Origin: Aradus depressus
Taxonomy: Eukaryota > Arthropoda > Insecta > Hemiptera > Aradidae
DNA length: 64,000 nucleotides
Assembly: GCA_963662175.1 (NCBI GenBank)
Contig: OY759227.1
Coordinates: 6,790,501 to 6,854,500, forward strand
Direction: 5' to 3'
The position numbers and the translations under genes are program-made. Shown here piece by piece: positions 31,681 through 40,333 of the stretch. How positions within the stretch are numbered: position 1 is the first letter of the stretch; every line of letters starts with the position of its first letter. The notes beneath the pieces were generated by a model. It did not search any database and was not told the origin of the DNA. It saw only the letters and a list, made by a program, of their open reading frames with translations.

Positions 31681-31732
31681 AGGTTCTGAGATAAATAAAA
31701 CAGTGGGAAGACAACGTCTTTGATTTCTATTA

Positions 31733-31744
31733 GGTTGAACTATT
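31733..31744. repeat. 12-bp target duplication of fold-back 2 (right)
   Basis: Exact copy of 31468-31479. Confidence 0.8.
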
Positions 31745-32736
31745 GTTATCTGTCTTGTTTGTGTCTAAAACATTATTAATAACATTAGATTTAAAATTAA
31801 AATCGTCTGTCTTAGTGGCAGAATAACACATTTTTTTTGGTTTAATTTCAGGCAAATTCTCATTGCCTACAAACGCTACTTGGGCAAAGGACTTGCTAAA
31901 TGAGGGCGCTTATTTAGCTCTATAGATTTTCCTGGCTTCTGGAAATGGGACTTTCTCAGCTAGTTGAATTTCTTTAATGGCTTTTTCTTGTTTAAATATG
32001 GGACAGTCCCTATTGAAGGCTGCGTGGGGGCCCTTGCAGACGGCACAAACGGGTGGGGCGGTGCAAGGCGGTGAACCGGCGGGGTGCTGTGCCTGGCCAC
32101 AGTTGGCACACAACGCCGTCCTGGAGCAGGTCCTGGCCACATGACCGAAGTGCAGGCACGACATGCATCTGAGTGGGTTAGGGACGTACAGCCTCACGGG
32201 GAGACAGGTACCCGACATTAATGTGGGGTGGCGGCGTGGGAAGAAAAAAAGTTAGAACATAACTGTCCGGGTTCATTTTAACCCTCTTTTTTTCGCCATC
32301 TTCCTCCATGGTTCTATTGCTAGTGATTCGATAAACCTCAGTGACATAAAAAGGGATAATTCCGATTTGATAGTTTCCAGGGGCACCTCGTCCAGGTCCA
32401 TGCACCGAATTACCCCTTTGGAGTAATTGAGAGTGAAATGGGCCTCTACTTTCACAGGTACCTGCCCAGAAAGACAAGTCGTCTCCAAAAGTTTATTGGC
32501 CTGGCGGGCATTTTTGACTTCTACCAAAATCTGACCCGTTCTGATTTTTTAATGTTAGTTACTTTCCCAGCTATGGAACTGATGGACTTCTATATAAGGA
32601 AGGGGGATGTCTTTTTGAGATCACCCGCCCCCTCCTTAGAGATAAGTAGGAATCGTGGAAATTGCCCTACCCCCTCAGGCGGACTGTTTGTCCGAGGCCT
32701 TTTGGACCTGGGGTTGGGGTCTGGGGGCTTGTTCAT

Positions 32737-33055
32737 TGCCTCTCAGATTATGAGAGATGGTGAAACCTAGAAAAATAGTGAGAGAAAAAGAAAAGAATTG
32801 CCAGTGTGCAAGAAAAAATCAAAATTTCATCAAAAAAATCAAAAAACAAAAAAAAACAGATGGGTAGATGAACAAAAGTGAGAACAAGATAGTTCTAATA
32901 GAGGGAAAAATAGATAAATAAAATAAATAGGTAAAAAAATAATTAAAATAGATAGATAGGTGAAAAATAGCAGTATGTGAGATACGAGTGGCCTGTAAGC
33001 CGGGAGCTCCGTGCACTAGATCCTTCCTGCAGGACGGTCTGGACACAATCCCAAA
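32737..33055 (-). other. 5' UTR of the minus-strand I-like element
   Basis: Non-coding and AT-rich (32,800-32,970), with a more GC-rich start at 32,985-33,055 that could hold the internal promoter of a non-LTR element. No gene is seen. Confidence 0.45.
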
Positions 33056-33066
33056 ATGAAAATGGT
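33056..33066. repeat. 11-bp flanking duplication (right) of the 20.8-kb block
   Basis: Exact copy of 12243-12253, followed directly by the next codon of the ATPase. Confidence 0.8.
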
Positions 33067-33576
33067 CTTTGTTCTGAAACTATTTACGTTTACTCTCGAT
33101 CTTTAGCCCAAAGGAAATATACTTTTTTGAAAGATGGCATGGACACTGTTCCTGAAATTGGATATTACACAATCGATGACTCGGAAAATATGATACAACT
33201 TGAAGATGCAAAACATAAATAGATCGTTTTATTTGATGACGTCAGTCTTGATAACCACAATATAATAAGAAAATATTTTAGCATGGGACGACATGTCTAT
33301 ATATCCTATTTATATTGGACAAACTTATGCGCATATACCAAAATATTAATTAGAGACAATGCCATCTTTTTAATACTTTTTCGTCAAAATTTGCTAAATT
33401 TAAAACATATTTATCAAGATCACGTCAGCTCGGGTGATCTCACATTTGATTTGTTTGAAAACATGTGTGCTCTATGCTGAGACAATGATCCCTATGGGTT
33501 CTTTGTGCTCGATAAAACCCGAGAGACAAGCAAGGGGAGGTATCGAAAAGGGTTTGACACCTTTATATTGCTGTAA
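33067..33576 (+). pseudogene. Polinton B: packaging ATPase, C-terminal part
   Basis: Blocks match the intact protein at 40334-41038: ETIYVYSRSLAQRKYTFL, VPEIGYYTIDDSE, the Walker B region IVLFDDVSLDNHNIIRKYF and NLKHIYQDHVSS. The C-terminal FFVLDKTRETSKGRYRKGFD is also present. In-frame stops lie at 33,220-33,222 and 33,478-33,480, and a frame change occurs near 33,290. Confidence 0.85.
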
Positions 33577-33601
33577 ATAGATCTTTCCCCCTCAGTTTAA
33601 A

Positions 33602-34510
33602 ATGAATCGCTCAGTAGTACACGATATTATAGAGACCTCTAAAGGGTTGAAAAAAAAATCAAATCTCTTAAGAGCTTTAGAGAGCCATGAGTCATTGGAA
33701 AGGACATTCGAACCTGTTACAAAACCTCTTCATCAGCTAGCAGAGACTCTTAAAAAGAGGTCCCCACATGCAAAAATGGGAACTCATCCAGTCTTCCCGT
33801 CTGCTCCTATGAAATCTGAAATATACACGCAAACACTTGCCCCCTCCATCACTCCGATAAGTGGAACAATTGGGAGACGAAAGACTCAGATGTACACTCC
33901 GACTAGTCATGAAGAAAAAATTGCCCCACCATCCGTCACTCCGATAAGTGAAACAATTTGGAGAAGCTAGACTCAGCTGTACACCCCCACTACTTATGAA
34001 GAAGAAATTGTTCAAGGGCCAATTGAAGAAGTGTTTGAAAGCGCATCGCCACCCATTACTTCTGTGGAAGAGGCGCAGCGTTTTCCCAGACATCGATGGA
34101 TAAGGAAGAAGTTGAGCCTATGTTTGACACAACCAATATTGGCCCCTATTTGCGCCCATATATCAGAAAGTTTCTAAGCGGAGATACATAAGACTTGGAC
34201 AATCGCTATGGGCTTCGTTTTCTTCCCAGCGGCGGGCTGACATTAGGCGATACCGCAGTTCGAGTAGACCATAATGACCTGGACGTAAATGATAAATTTT
34301 ATCAAGGAACGCCGGGGCTTCACCAACTTTTGTTTTTAAAAGACCCCAAGACTTATACGAATGCCGTTTTAGGAGTATATAAAGAGCTGTTGATGGCTTC
34401 AAATGCCCACAGGAAACAGTATAGCGAAATAAATAAAGGGTTTGAGTGGCAATAAAAGTCTCAAGTATAAAAATATGTATCCCATATGGTGTCCAGCTCT
34501 AGTAGCGATA
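33602..34510 (+). pseudogene. Polinton B: homologue of the 361-residue protein next to the ATPase
   Basis: The N-terminal block IIETSKGLKKKSNLLRALES and FEPVTKPLHQLAE, and the C-terminal block YGLRFLPSGGLTLGDTAV ... KFYQGTPGLHQLLFLKDPK, match the intact gene at 39212-40297. A tandem of similar segments (TPTSHEE, ITPISGT/ITPISET) sits in the middle. Stops at 33,968 and 34,188, and decay after 34,455, disable it. Confidence 0.8.
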
Positions 34511-34736
34511 AGTAGTTATAGGTTATGTTTAATTAACAAACAAAGAAAAAATTAAATTTTGTTTAAATAATTAATTAATCTAAATTGATAAGGGGTACCA
34601 AATGAGTTTTGTGTTCCAGGATATAATTTGTGTATGCCAGACCTCGAACCCGTGCGGATCTAAGTATCTGTGTGCTTAAGACTACTCACGGATAAGGCGT
34701 TTTTATATATATATTTCTTGTTATTATTAATTGAAA

Positions 34737-36437
34737 ATGACTTCCGAAAGTGATGGGAGGGATATCCCTCCCGATACTATTAAAAGCGATGCAATGGATA
34801 GTATAAGTTCGGTCGAAATGAATACATTATACAGTGAATGTGCTACGGAACCAAATGTTTCTAATAGCAACCCAGAGGGAAGTGGAAGACAGGTTAGTAA
34901 AGATGATGTTAGTAAACATTTTAACCCCAGATCATACGAATATTTTGATGAAGGCCCATTTTATGTCTTCATTGAATCGAAAGCCACAGACAAAAACATT
35001 GGAAAATTACATCCAATGGCTTTAGGCTCTCTTATTTATAAGGGCGTACCTGGAGTACAAAAACATATTCTACAAATAAGATCTATAGGTCGAAACAGAG
35101 TGAAGGTGGAACTTGGTAATTACGAAAGTGCCAATCTACTCATCAAAACTGTAAATAGCAATACAACGGTAAATAATTTGCTAGCCCATGCGCCTAATTT
35201 TATGTTAGAGAAGAAAGGCATTATTCGTGGAGTTTGCCAGGAACTATCAGACGAGGACATATTGAACCTTCTTAAAATCGAAAGATCTGTGCGTCACTGC
35301 AGTGTTGTAGGGGCTCGTAGACTTTTTAGGAAAGAAAATAATCGATTACTTCCCACATTTTTATTATTATTATTTTTTTTATTTAATTATTATTATTATT
35401 TTATTTCGTAATTACGAAAGTGCCAATCTACTCATCAAAACTGTAAATAGCAATACAACGGTAAATAATTTGCTAGCCCATGCGCCTAATTTTATGTTAG
35501 AGAAGAAAGGCATTATTCGTGGAGTTTGCCAGGAACTATCAGACGAGGACATATTGAACCTTCTTAAAATCGAAAGATCTGTGCGTCACTGCAGTGTTGT
35601 AGGGGCTCGTAGACTTTTTAGGAAAGAAAATAATCGATTACTTCCCACCGAGACGATTTTATTAACATTTAGAGGTCAGGTTCTACCAGATGTAGTTAGC
35701 ATACTATATGTGCGGTGTGAAGTTGTGCCCTACGTTCCAAGAACCCAACAATGTTATAAGTGTCTCCGTTGGGGGCATGTCCATCGAAATTGTAAAAGTG
35801 CAGTCAGATGTTCGAAATGTGGAGACGCTCATGACAAACAAGACTGTACAAGCTTCCTGGTGAACTGTGTTCATTGTAATGGGGACCACCCCAGTATAGG
35901 CTACAATAACTGTCCGGAATCTATTAAACAGAAGACTATAAGAAGTTTGATGGTACATGAAAATATCACCTTCGTGGAAGCCAAAGAGAGAGCTTCTGGC
36001 AAAACTTTTAAAACAGCGGTAGAGAAGAAGCCCGATATTAGAAGTGGAGCCTCGTTTCCCCCCTCCAGTCGTCCAACAGGGTGCCTACGAAAAGGAAGAA
36101 ACTCTCCTCTCCTCCCTCTGTCAGACCTACTGAGAGCACTATGGTGGAGTACAATAACTTGCTTAGGGACCTCAATTCTGATATAGTCAAACTTCAACCG
36201 ATACAGGTTAACCCGCATAGGGCTAGTCTGCCCCGCACACCCAATACAGCTACAGCTAGGCTCCTTCCCCCTACCGCAACAGTCCAAAGCTCCAAATCGC
36301 AGGATTTTGACAAATTCTGTGATCTTATATTTGAAATTATAGACCAGTTAAAAGATACAGCCAATCAAAATACAGATAAAGAAGCTATTCTCTCCATGGT
36401 TAAAGACAGGGCATCGGCCCTTGGCTTTAATCGATAA
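34737..36437 (+). pseudogene. I-like retrotransposon 2 ORF1, with internal duplication
   Basis: Blocks in order: PFYVFIESKATDKNIGKLHP, APNFMLEKKGIIRGVCQELS, VGARRLFRKENNRLL, then zinc knuckles CYKCLRWGHVHRNC, CSKCGDAHDKQDC and CVHCNGDHPSIGYNNC. A C-terminal part follows in another frame (36,081-36,437). A 241-bp segment occurs twice (35,116-35,356 and 35,408-35,648) with a 51-bp AT-rich spacer, which shifts the frame by one. A further shift lies near 36,080. Confidence 0.8.
35116..35648 (+). repeat. 241-bp direct duplication with 51-bp spacer
   Basis: Two apparently identical copies (35,116-35,356 and 35,408-35,648) flank a spacer rich in TTATTATT that closely matches 36,492-36,543 of the same element, about 1.1 kb downstream. 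Confidence 0.9.
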
Positions 36438-36665
36438 TCGTTTATATATATATATATATATATATATTTTTTTTAATTATTATTTTTTATTATTTTTATT
36501 ATTATTATTATTTTTTTTATTTAATTATTATTATTATTTTATTATTATTATTTTTTAAAATTATTATGATTTTATTTACTTACTTTAATATTATTTTTCT
36601 TATCATTTCTTCATCTGCCCTTCAAAAACCTACTTTCAATATTTTTATAACTAATATTAAACTTT
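36438..36665. repeat. TA dinucleotide and TTA-rich low-complexity tract
   Basis: (TA)n from 36,445 is followed by T-runs and ATT repeats between ORF1 and ORF2. No gene. Confidence 0.8.
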
Positions 36666-36944
36666 ATGATGTACAATATATTACAATGGAATGCAAGATC
36701 GGCTGTTGCGAATAAGGGAAGTTTAGAAATTTGTCTGGGAGGATCGAGCGTAGACATAGCTGTCTTGAGTGAGACATGGTTCCGTGAGGGCTTTTATGTG
36801 AATTTTAAGGGTTACAATAATATTAGAGAGGACAGGATGGGCGGAAAGGGTGGAGTCGCCATTCTGTTGCGGAACCACATTTTCTACCAGAGCATAGATT
36901 CTATTTGCAGGTTAGATAATGTCCAAGTGGTCGGAGTTAGAGTT
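36666..36944 (+). pseudogene. I-like retrotransposon 2 ORF2, endonuclease start (interrupted)
   Basis: ATG 36666 opens an endonuclease domain with ILQWNARSAVANKGS and VDIAVLSETWF, as in element 1. The frame runs into Polinton A at 36,945 and resumes after the target duplication at 61,921. Confidence 0.9.
36939..36944. repeat. 6-bp target site duplication of Polinton A (left)
   Basis: AGAGTT recurs at 61915-61920. Six base pairs is the Polinton standard. Confidence 0.95.
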
Positions 36945-37517
36945 AGTAGAGGAACATTGTGCGTTGAGGAATGAGGAGGTCTTTTTGTACCCCCCTCGCC
37001 TGTGTGAGATCGCAAAACGCCTCCCATTCTCCTCTTTGTCTATGGGTCTCTGTCTTTATCGTCATCTCTGTTCATGCACCTCCTTGTCTAGTTAATATAT
37101 GATAATTGCTCGTACTACAGAAACTAAACTTTTTTGGATTTGATCTGATTTTGATGAGTAGCATATCATTGGAAAGGTCTTTTTATGACGAGTTCAGGGA
37201 AGTTTGATTTGAATAAAAAAGATGAATTGGTGAGATGTAAATGAAGGATACAGATTTTCTTTCATTACTTGGTATGGAGGTAATAAAATTCATGATCCTC
37301 CGGGGAGAAATAGCAATGTGTTCCTCCTTGTCTTAATTGCTTACACTTCAAAAACGTAACTTTCATGGAACTGATCTGATTTTGGTAATTCACATATCAC
37401 TGGAAAGGTCTTTTCAAGACGAACACAGTGATATTAAATTTGAATTAAACAAATGAAGTCTATGGTTTTTCATAGATAGGACTGTGGACAAAATAATTTA
37501 CATATAAAAAAAATGTA
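36945..37517 (+). repeat. Left terminal inverted repeat of Polinton A
   Basis: It matches the reverse complement of 61336-61914 almost base for base. Inside, a segment beginning CCTCCTTGTCT occurs twice (about 37,079-37,232 and 37,323-37,457) with shared tggaaaggtcttttnnagacga. No gene. Confidence 0.95.
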
Positions 37518-37579
37518 GGTATATAATCTGAAATGTGAAATAAAAAAAACTAAAAAATAAAAAAACGTATTTATTGAAA

Positions 37580-38515
37580 TTAAACAACATCAGACGAATT
37601 TATCCAGCTTTTTACATGTGGTAATCCAAGCCATGAAACGTACATTCGCTTTCCTTTTCTTCTTATAATTCTTTCAATGAGGTAAACATCTGGGTATCGC
37701 ACTTTTTGAAGTTCTTCACTGTAGATACCACCTTGAATTATTTGTCCAGTATCATCTTGGATAATGTAGGTTGTAGGAATCGTATTTCGAACTTGAACAA
37801 CTTTGAAGATTTCAGCACTCCAATTTTTAGTGTAACCTTTAGAAAACATTGTCTTATTTTTCGAAAGTCTCACGTAATCCCCTTCTTTAAATTTTGGTAC
37901 TTTATTATAGTTTTGTTCTTTGAACAACTTAGTGTAGACTTGTTTTTCGGTAGAAGGTGTTATTTCAGACGGTTTAGCTCCGGTCATTCGATGAATGCTG
38001 TTATTATACTCGAAAAGGAGCTGAGGAAGAATATCGTAGAATTTGAAATTTCCACGAAGTGTAAACTGCTTCCACATCTTTGATTTTAATGTTCTATTAA
38101 AACGCTCCACGATTGAAGATTTTAAAGAACTGAACGTACTATAATGTTTTATACCATATGATGTCATTAATTTATCAAAAATTTTATTATAAAATTCTTT
38201 TCCATTGTCTGATTGTACATGTTTTGGGATTGGATCACTATCTTGAAAGACCTTCTCCAGAGCAGCCGATACATCAGCTGCTTTTTTAGATTTCAGTGGT
38301 TCAGCCCATGCAAATTTACTAAAAGTGTCAATAACTGTTAATAAATATCTATAACTCTTATTTACACGAGCATAAGGTTGCATTTCCACAAGGTCAATTT
38401 GCCAGAGATCGTCTATACTTTTAGTCAGTACTCTTCGCCGTTGATAATGTACCCGACTAGGTTTGTGAAGCTCATTTACCACCACTTCTTTTATAGAATT
38501 CTTGCTTGCTGACAT
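37580..38515 (-). CDS. Polinton A: retroviral-type integrase with chromodomain-like tail
   Basis: The 311-residue protein inserts element DNA into the genome. The acidic triad is D41 (DLWQIDLVEM), D103 (VQSDNGKEF) and E137 (SSIVERFNRTLKSKMW), with 33 residues between the last two, as in Polinton integrases. The N-terminus is short, with the family's LHKP...RRR segment and no HHCC zinc finger. The C-terminus IERIIRRKGKRMYVSWLGLP resembles a chromodomain. The frame is complete. The start codon lies inside the preceding gene (44-bp overlap). Confidence 0.95.
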   Translation of the reverse strand: MSASKNSIKEVVVNELHKPSRVHYQRRRVLTKSIDDLWQIDLVEMQPYARVNKSYRYLLTVIDTFSKFAWAEPLKSKKAADVSAALEKVFQDSDPIPKHVQSDNGKEFYNKIFDKLMTSYGIKHYSTFSSLKSSIVERFNRTLKSKMWKQFTLRGNFKFYDILPQLLFEYNNSIHRMTGAKPSEITPSTEKQVYTKLFKEQNYNKVPKFKEGDYVRLSKNKTMFSKGYTKNWSAEIFKVVQVRNTIPTTYIIQDDTGQIIQGGIYSEELQKVRYPDVYLIERIIRRKGKRMYVSWLGLPHVKSWINSSDVV

Positions 38516-38984
38516 ATTTTTCTTCCAGAAGTTTCAAGAGATAGTCGAGAGTAACAACATCCGTTGGTTCCGCAGGTTCTTGCACATGTGTAATTCTTCT
38601 CTGGTGTGCATCATATACATACTTTTTCGATAATTGAAGAGTGGTCGCTTCTAAGTAATTTCTGTTTACTACATCATTTTTGTCAATAGGATCACCAACA
38701 TTTACAAGTCTTTTTCCAGCAGTGTTTATATATTTACCAGGCCAATTTTGTAAATTTGTATAATATAAAGCTAACAAATCAACATATTGTTTTGTAACAG
38801 CATCATTTGAAGCAATTGGATACTCTAAATTTTGTATTCTCCTTCGTGCAATATCTATAGTTTTTCCATCGAGTAGATGTTTAAATCGCTCTTCCCCTTG
38901 TAGAGCTGATACTACTTTTTTTAATTTTCTCTGCTCTCGAAAATGTTTTTTTATCACATGAGAACCAAACTTATCAACAGTCAT
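38472..38984 (-). CDS. Polinton A: three-repeat protein resembling phage tail-fibre repeats
   Basis: The 170-residue protein starts basic (KKHFREQRKLKK) and carries three repeats of about 40 residues with the pattern R-I/L-x-x-V/L-x-x-P-x(4)-D-x-V-x(3)-Y-L/V: RRIQNLEYPIASNDAVTKQY at 48-67, KRLVNVGDPIDKNDVVNRNY at 91-110 and RRITHVQEPAEPTDVVTLDY at 129-148. The first is very close to the DAVTKxYVD repeats of phage tail fibres. I infer an elongated trimeric fibre or spike for the virion, but it sits next to integrase and ATPase genes, so other roles are possible. I know no name for it. Confidence 0.75.
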   Translation of the reverse strand: MTVDKFGSHVIKKHFREQRKLKKVVSALQGEERFKHLLDGKTIDIARRRIQNLEYPIASNDAVTKQYVDLLALYYTNLQNWPGKYINTAGKRLVNVGDPIDKNDVVNRNYLEATTLQLSKKYVYDAHQRRITHVQEPAEPTDVVTLDYLLKLLEEKYVSKQEFYKRSGGK

Positions 38985-39014
38985 TTTGCAACTGAAGAGT
39001 AAGTAGAAAGATTA

Positions 39015-39212
39015 TTATGAAAAATAAACTTTACGAACACTGAGATATCGAGTCCGACAAAGTGGACATAGAATGCAATAGACTGAGCAGTTTAGGCATG
39101 TTATCAAATGACCACATGGTAAAAACACACAATCAATATTTTCATCAAAGCATATTTTACATATAATATTTTGTCGTGATTCATTATCGAATATTTGTTT
39201 AGATTCTTCCAT
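39015..39212 (-). CDS. Polinton A: RING-finger protein
   Basis: The 65-residue protein is almost only a RING-HC finger: C18, C21, C33, H35, C39, C42, C49 and C52 (CKICF ... LPCGHLITCLNC ... CPLC). The type is that of IAP and related E3 ubiquitin ligases, with a short hydrophobic-aromatic tail. No BIR domain is present. The start codon overlaps the stop of the upstream gene (TGATG). An E3 ligase acting on a host protein is the natural inference; the substrate is unknown. Confidence 0.85.
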   Translation of the reverse strand: MEESKQIFDNESRQNIICKICFDENIDCVFLPCGHLITCLNCSVYCILCPLCRTRYLSVRKVYFS

Positions 39213-40297
39213 CAGTGTATAATATTTGCCTCTCTAAGTTCTTCAATTATAGACCCTATTTCATTCGTATGAGCTGAATTACCAGCTGCAGAGGATGCGA
39301 TTAAAATTCTCAACCTTGAAACTATTTCATTTGGGTCATCCCAAAATTCATGCAATCTTTCACTTTCTTTTACCCATCCAAAACCTTTACCAACAATTTT
39401 TTTGGGTCTCAGTCTTATATTATATTTGGTCCCAGGAGGGAAGAGCTTTGATATAATTTTTGTGTACTTCGATCCACTGTTGAAATTAATCCCTTTTGAC
39501 GCACTATAACTCCGTCTATGAGCATTTGTAGCGAATAAAATATCTTTATATTTGTTCAAATCTTCTGATGAATACTGTTTAGGATCTTTCAAAAATAACA
39601 ATTCATATAGACCAGGGGTACCTTCATACCATTTATCATGAATATTAAGATCATCATTATTTACTGTAACGACACTATCACCGATAAACATACCACCAGT
39701 TGCACCAAACCGAATACCATAGCGAGTGTCGAATTCTTCAGTTTCTCCTTTGATAATTTTATCTAAATACTTTTGAAACCTTTCACCGAAATAGAAATTT
39801 TGAAAACGTTGATCCAACTCTTTTTGTCCTTCAGGTGTTTGAACGTAAGTTTGAAGCTCATCAAGTGGAGTCTTCGATGGCTCACTTGTATAAATCAATT
39901 CTTCTTTTTCCTCTTTCGGATCCTGCACTTCTTCTTCTTCTTCTTCCTGTGAAAAGCCTGATGCATCCCTGGAGATGGAAGACTGTTTTGGGGTTGAAGT
40001 TGATGGAATCAATGTTTTTCTACTATAAATAGATGGTGCTCCGGCAAAAGACGGAGTATAAGATTGAGGGATCCTTACGGTAGATGGTTTAAATAGTTTT
40101 TCTTCAACAGTAACAGGTGGTATATCCCTTTTCCTTTTCCGTATGTGTTCGGTGAAATCTTTGAGAGGTTTTGTGATCGGTTCAAAAGTTTTTTCTAACT
40201 GCTCCCTAGTTTCTAACACATTTTGTTTTAAAGCTTTAAATTTTTTTCTTAACCCTTTACTCGTCTCAATTATACTGTTTATCACAGTAGGGTCCAT
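39212..40297 (-). CDS. Polinton A: conserved 361-residue protein of unknown function
   Basis: The N-terminal helix-rich block (IIETSKGLRKKFKALKQ, FEPITKPLKDF) is followed by a disordered, acidic middle with a run of E (about residues 115-130). The conserved C-terminal domain comprises TRYGIRFGATGGMFIGDSV, WYEGTPGLYELLFLKDPKQY, FATNAHRRSYS and KPKKIVGKGFGW-like elements. A broken homologue sits at 33,602 next to the Polinton B ATPase, so the pairing is conserved. I recall similar proteins as uncharacterised families in arthropod genomes. A virion or packaging role is inference. Confidence 0.8.
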   Translation of the reverse strand: MDPTVINSIIETSKGLRKKFKALKQNVLETREQLEKTFEPITKPLKDFTEHIRKRKRDIPPVTVEEKLFKPSTVRIPQSYTPSFAGAPSIYSRKTLIPSTSTPKQSSISRDASGFSQEEEEEEVQDPKEEKEELIYTSEPSKTPLDELQTYVQTPEGQKELDQRFQNFYFGERFQKYLDKIIKGETEEFDTRYGIRFGATGGMFIGDSVVTVNNDDLNIHDKWYEGTPGLYELLFLKDPKQYSSEDLNKYKDILFATNAHRRSYSASKGINFNSGSKYTKIISKLFPPGTKYNIRLRPKKIVGKGFGWVKESERLHEFWDDPNEIVSRLRILIASSAAGNSAHTNEIGSIIEELREANIIH

Positions 40298-40333
40298 TGC
40301 TAAATGATAAGAAAGTAGGTTGATGAAAGTTTT

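Larger units (their letters stand above)
31480..31732. mobile_element. Penelope-like fold-back 2 with hammerhead-like cores
   Basis: A 253-bp insertion interrupts the minus-strand ORF1. Its arms, 31521-31617 and 31633-31733, are inverted copies of about 97-101 bp with a 15-bp loop. Each contains CTGATGA, a perfect 5-bp hairpin (GACGC/GCGTC) and GAAAAC. It encodes nothing. Size, fold-back form, core motif and 12-bp duplication all resemble fold-back 1, but the sequence is different. Confidence 0.65.
31066..32736 (-). pseudogene. I-like retrotransposon ORF1 (minus strand), decayed
   Basis: ATG 32736 opens MNKPPDPNPRSKRPRTNSPP. Further blocks are EVKNARQANKLLETTCLSGQ, three zinc knuckles (CMSCLHFGHVARTC, CANCGQAQHPAGSPPC, CAVCKGPHAAFNRDC) and a proline-rich C-terminus that includes the G20-like run near 31,232-31,253. 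Lesions include an in-frame stop near 32,595, a frameshift near 32,220 and a stop at 31,910. A 253-bp fold-back is inserted at 31,480. It is likely the ORF1 of the element whose ORF2 lies at 12,787-16,428. Confidence 0.75.
12254..33055 (-). mobile_element. Composite insertion built on a minus-strand I-like retrotransposon
   Basis: The ends are set by the 11-bp repeat in the ATPase gene. Read on the minus strand it starts with a 5' UTR (32,737-33,055), then ORF1 (31,066-32,736), ORF2 (12,787-16,428) and a GC-rich 3' region. Later insertions separate ORF1 from ORF2. A clear poly(A) tail is not visible at 12,254, so the exact nature of the 3' end is open. That ORF1 and ORF2 belong to one element is inference from strand, order and the flanking repeat. 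Confidence 0.65.
33056..34510 (+). mobile_element. Polinton B, smaller part
   Basis: This holds the rest of the ATPase and a broken copy of the gene next to it in Polinton A, same order and orientation. It ends near 34,510 where the 5' end of an I-like element begins. Confidence 0.85.
34511..36944 (+). mobile_element. I-like retrotransposon 2, left part (continues at 61,921)
   Basis: It comprises a 5' UTR, ORF1 (34,737-36,437) and the first about 90 codons of ORF2 (from 36,666). Polinton A is inserted in ORF2 at 36,944. The blocks resemble element 1 at 25-30 kb in both ORFs, so it is the same family but a different subfamily. Confidence 0.8.

Noticed and set aside
36438..36560. (TA)n and TTA repeats as a functional element
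   Set aside because: Ordinary microsatellite between two retrotransposon genes.
39015..39212. Full inhibitor-of-apoptosis protein
   Set aside because: Only a RING finger is present; there is no BIR domain in or near the frame.
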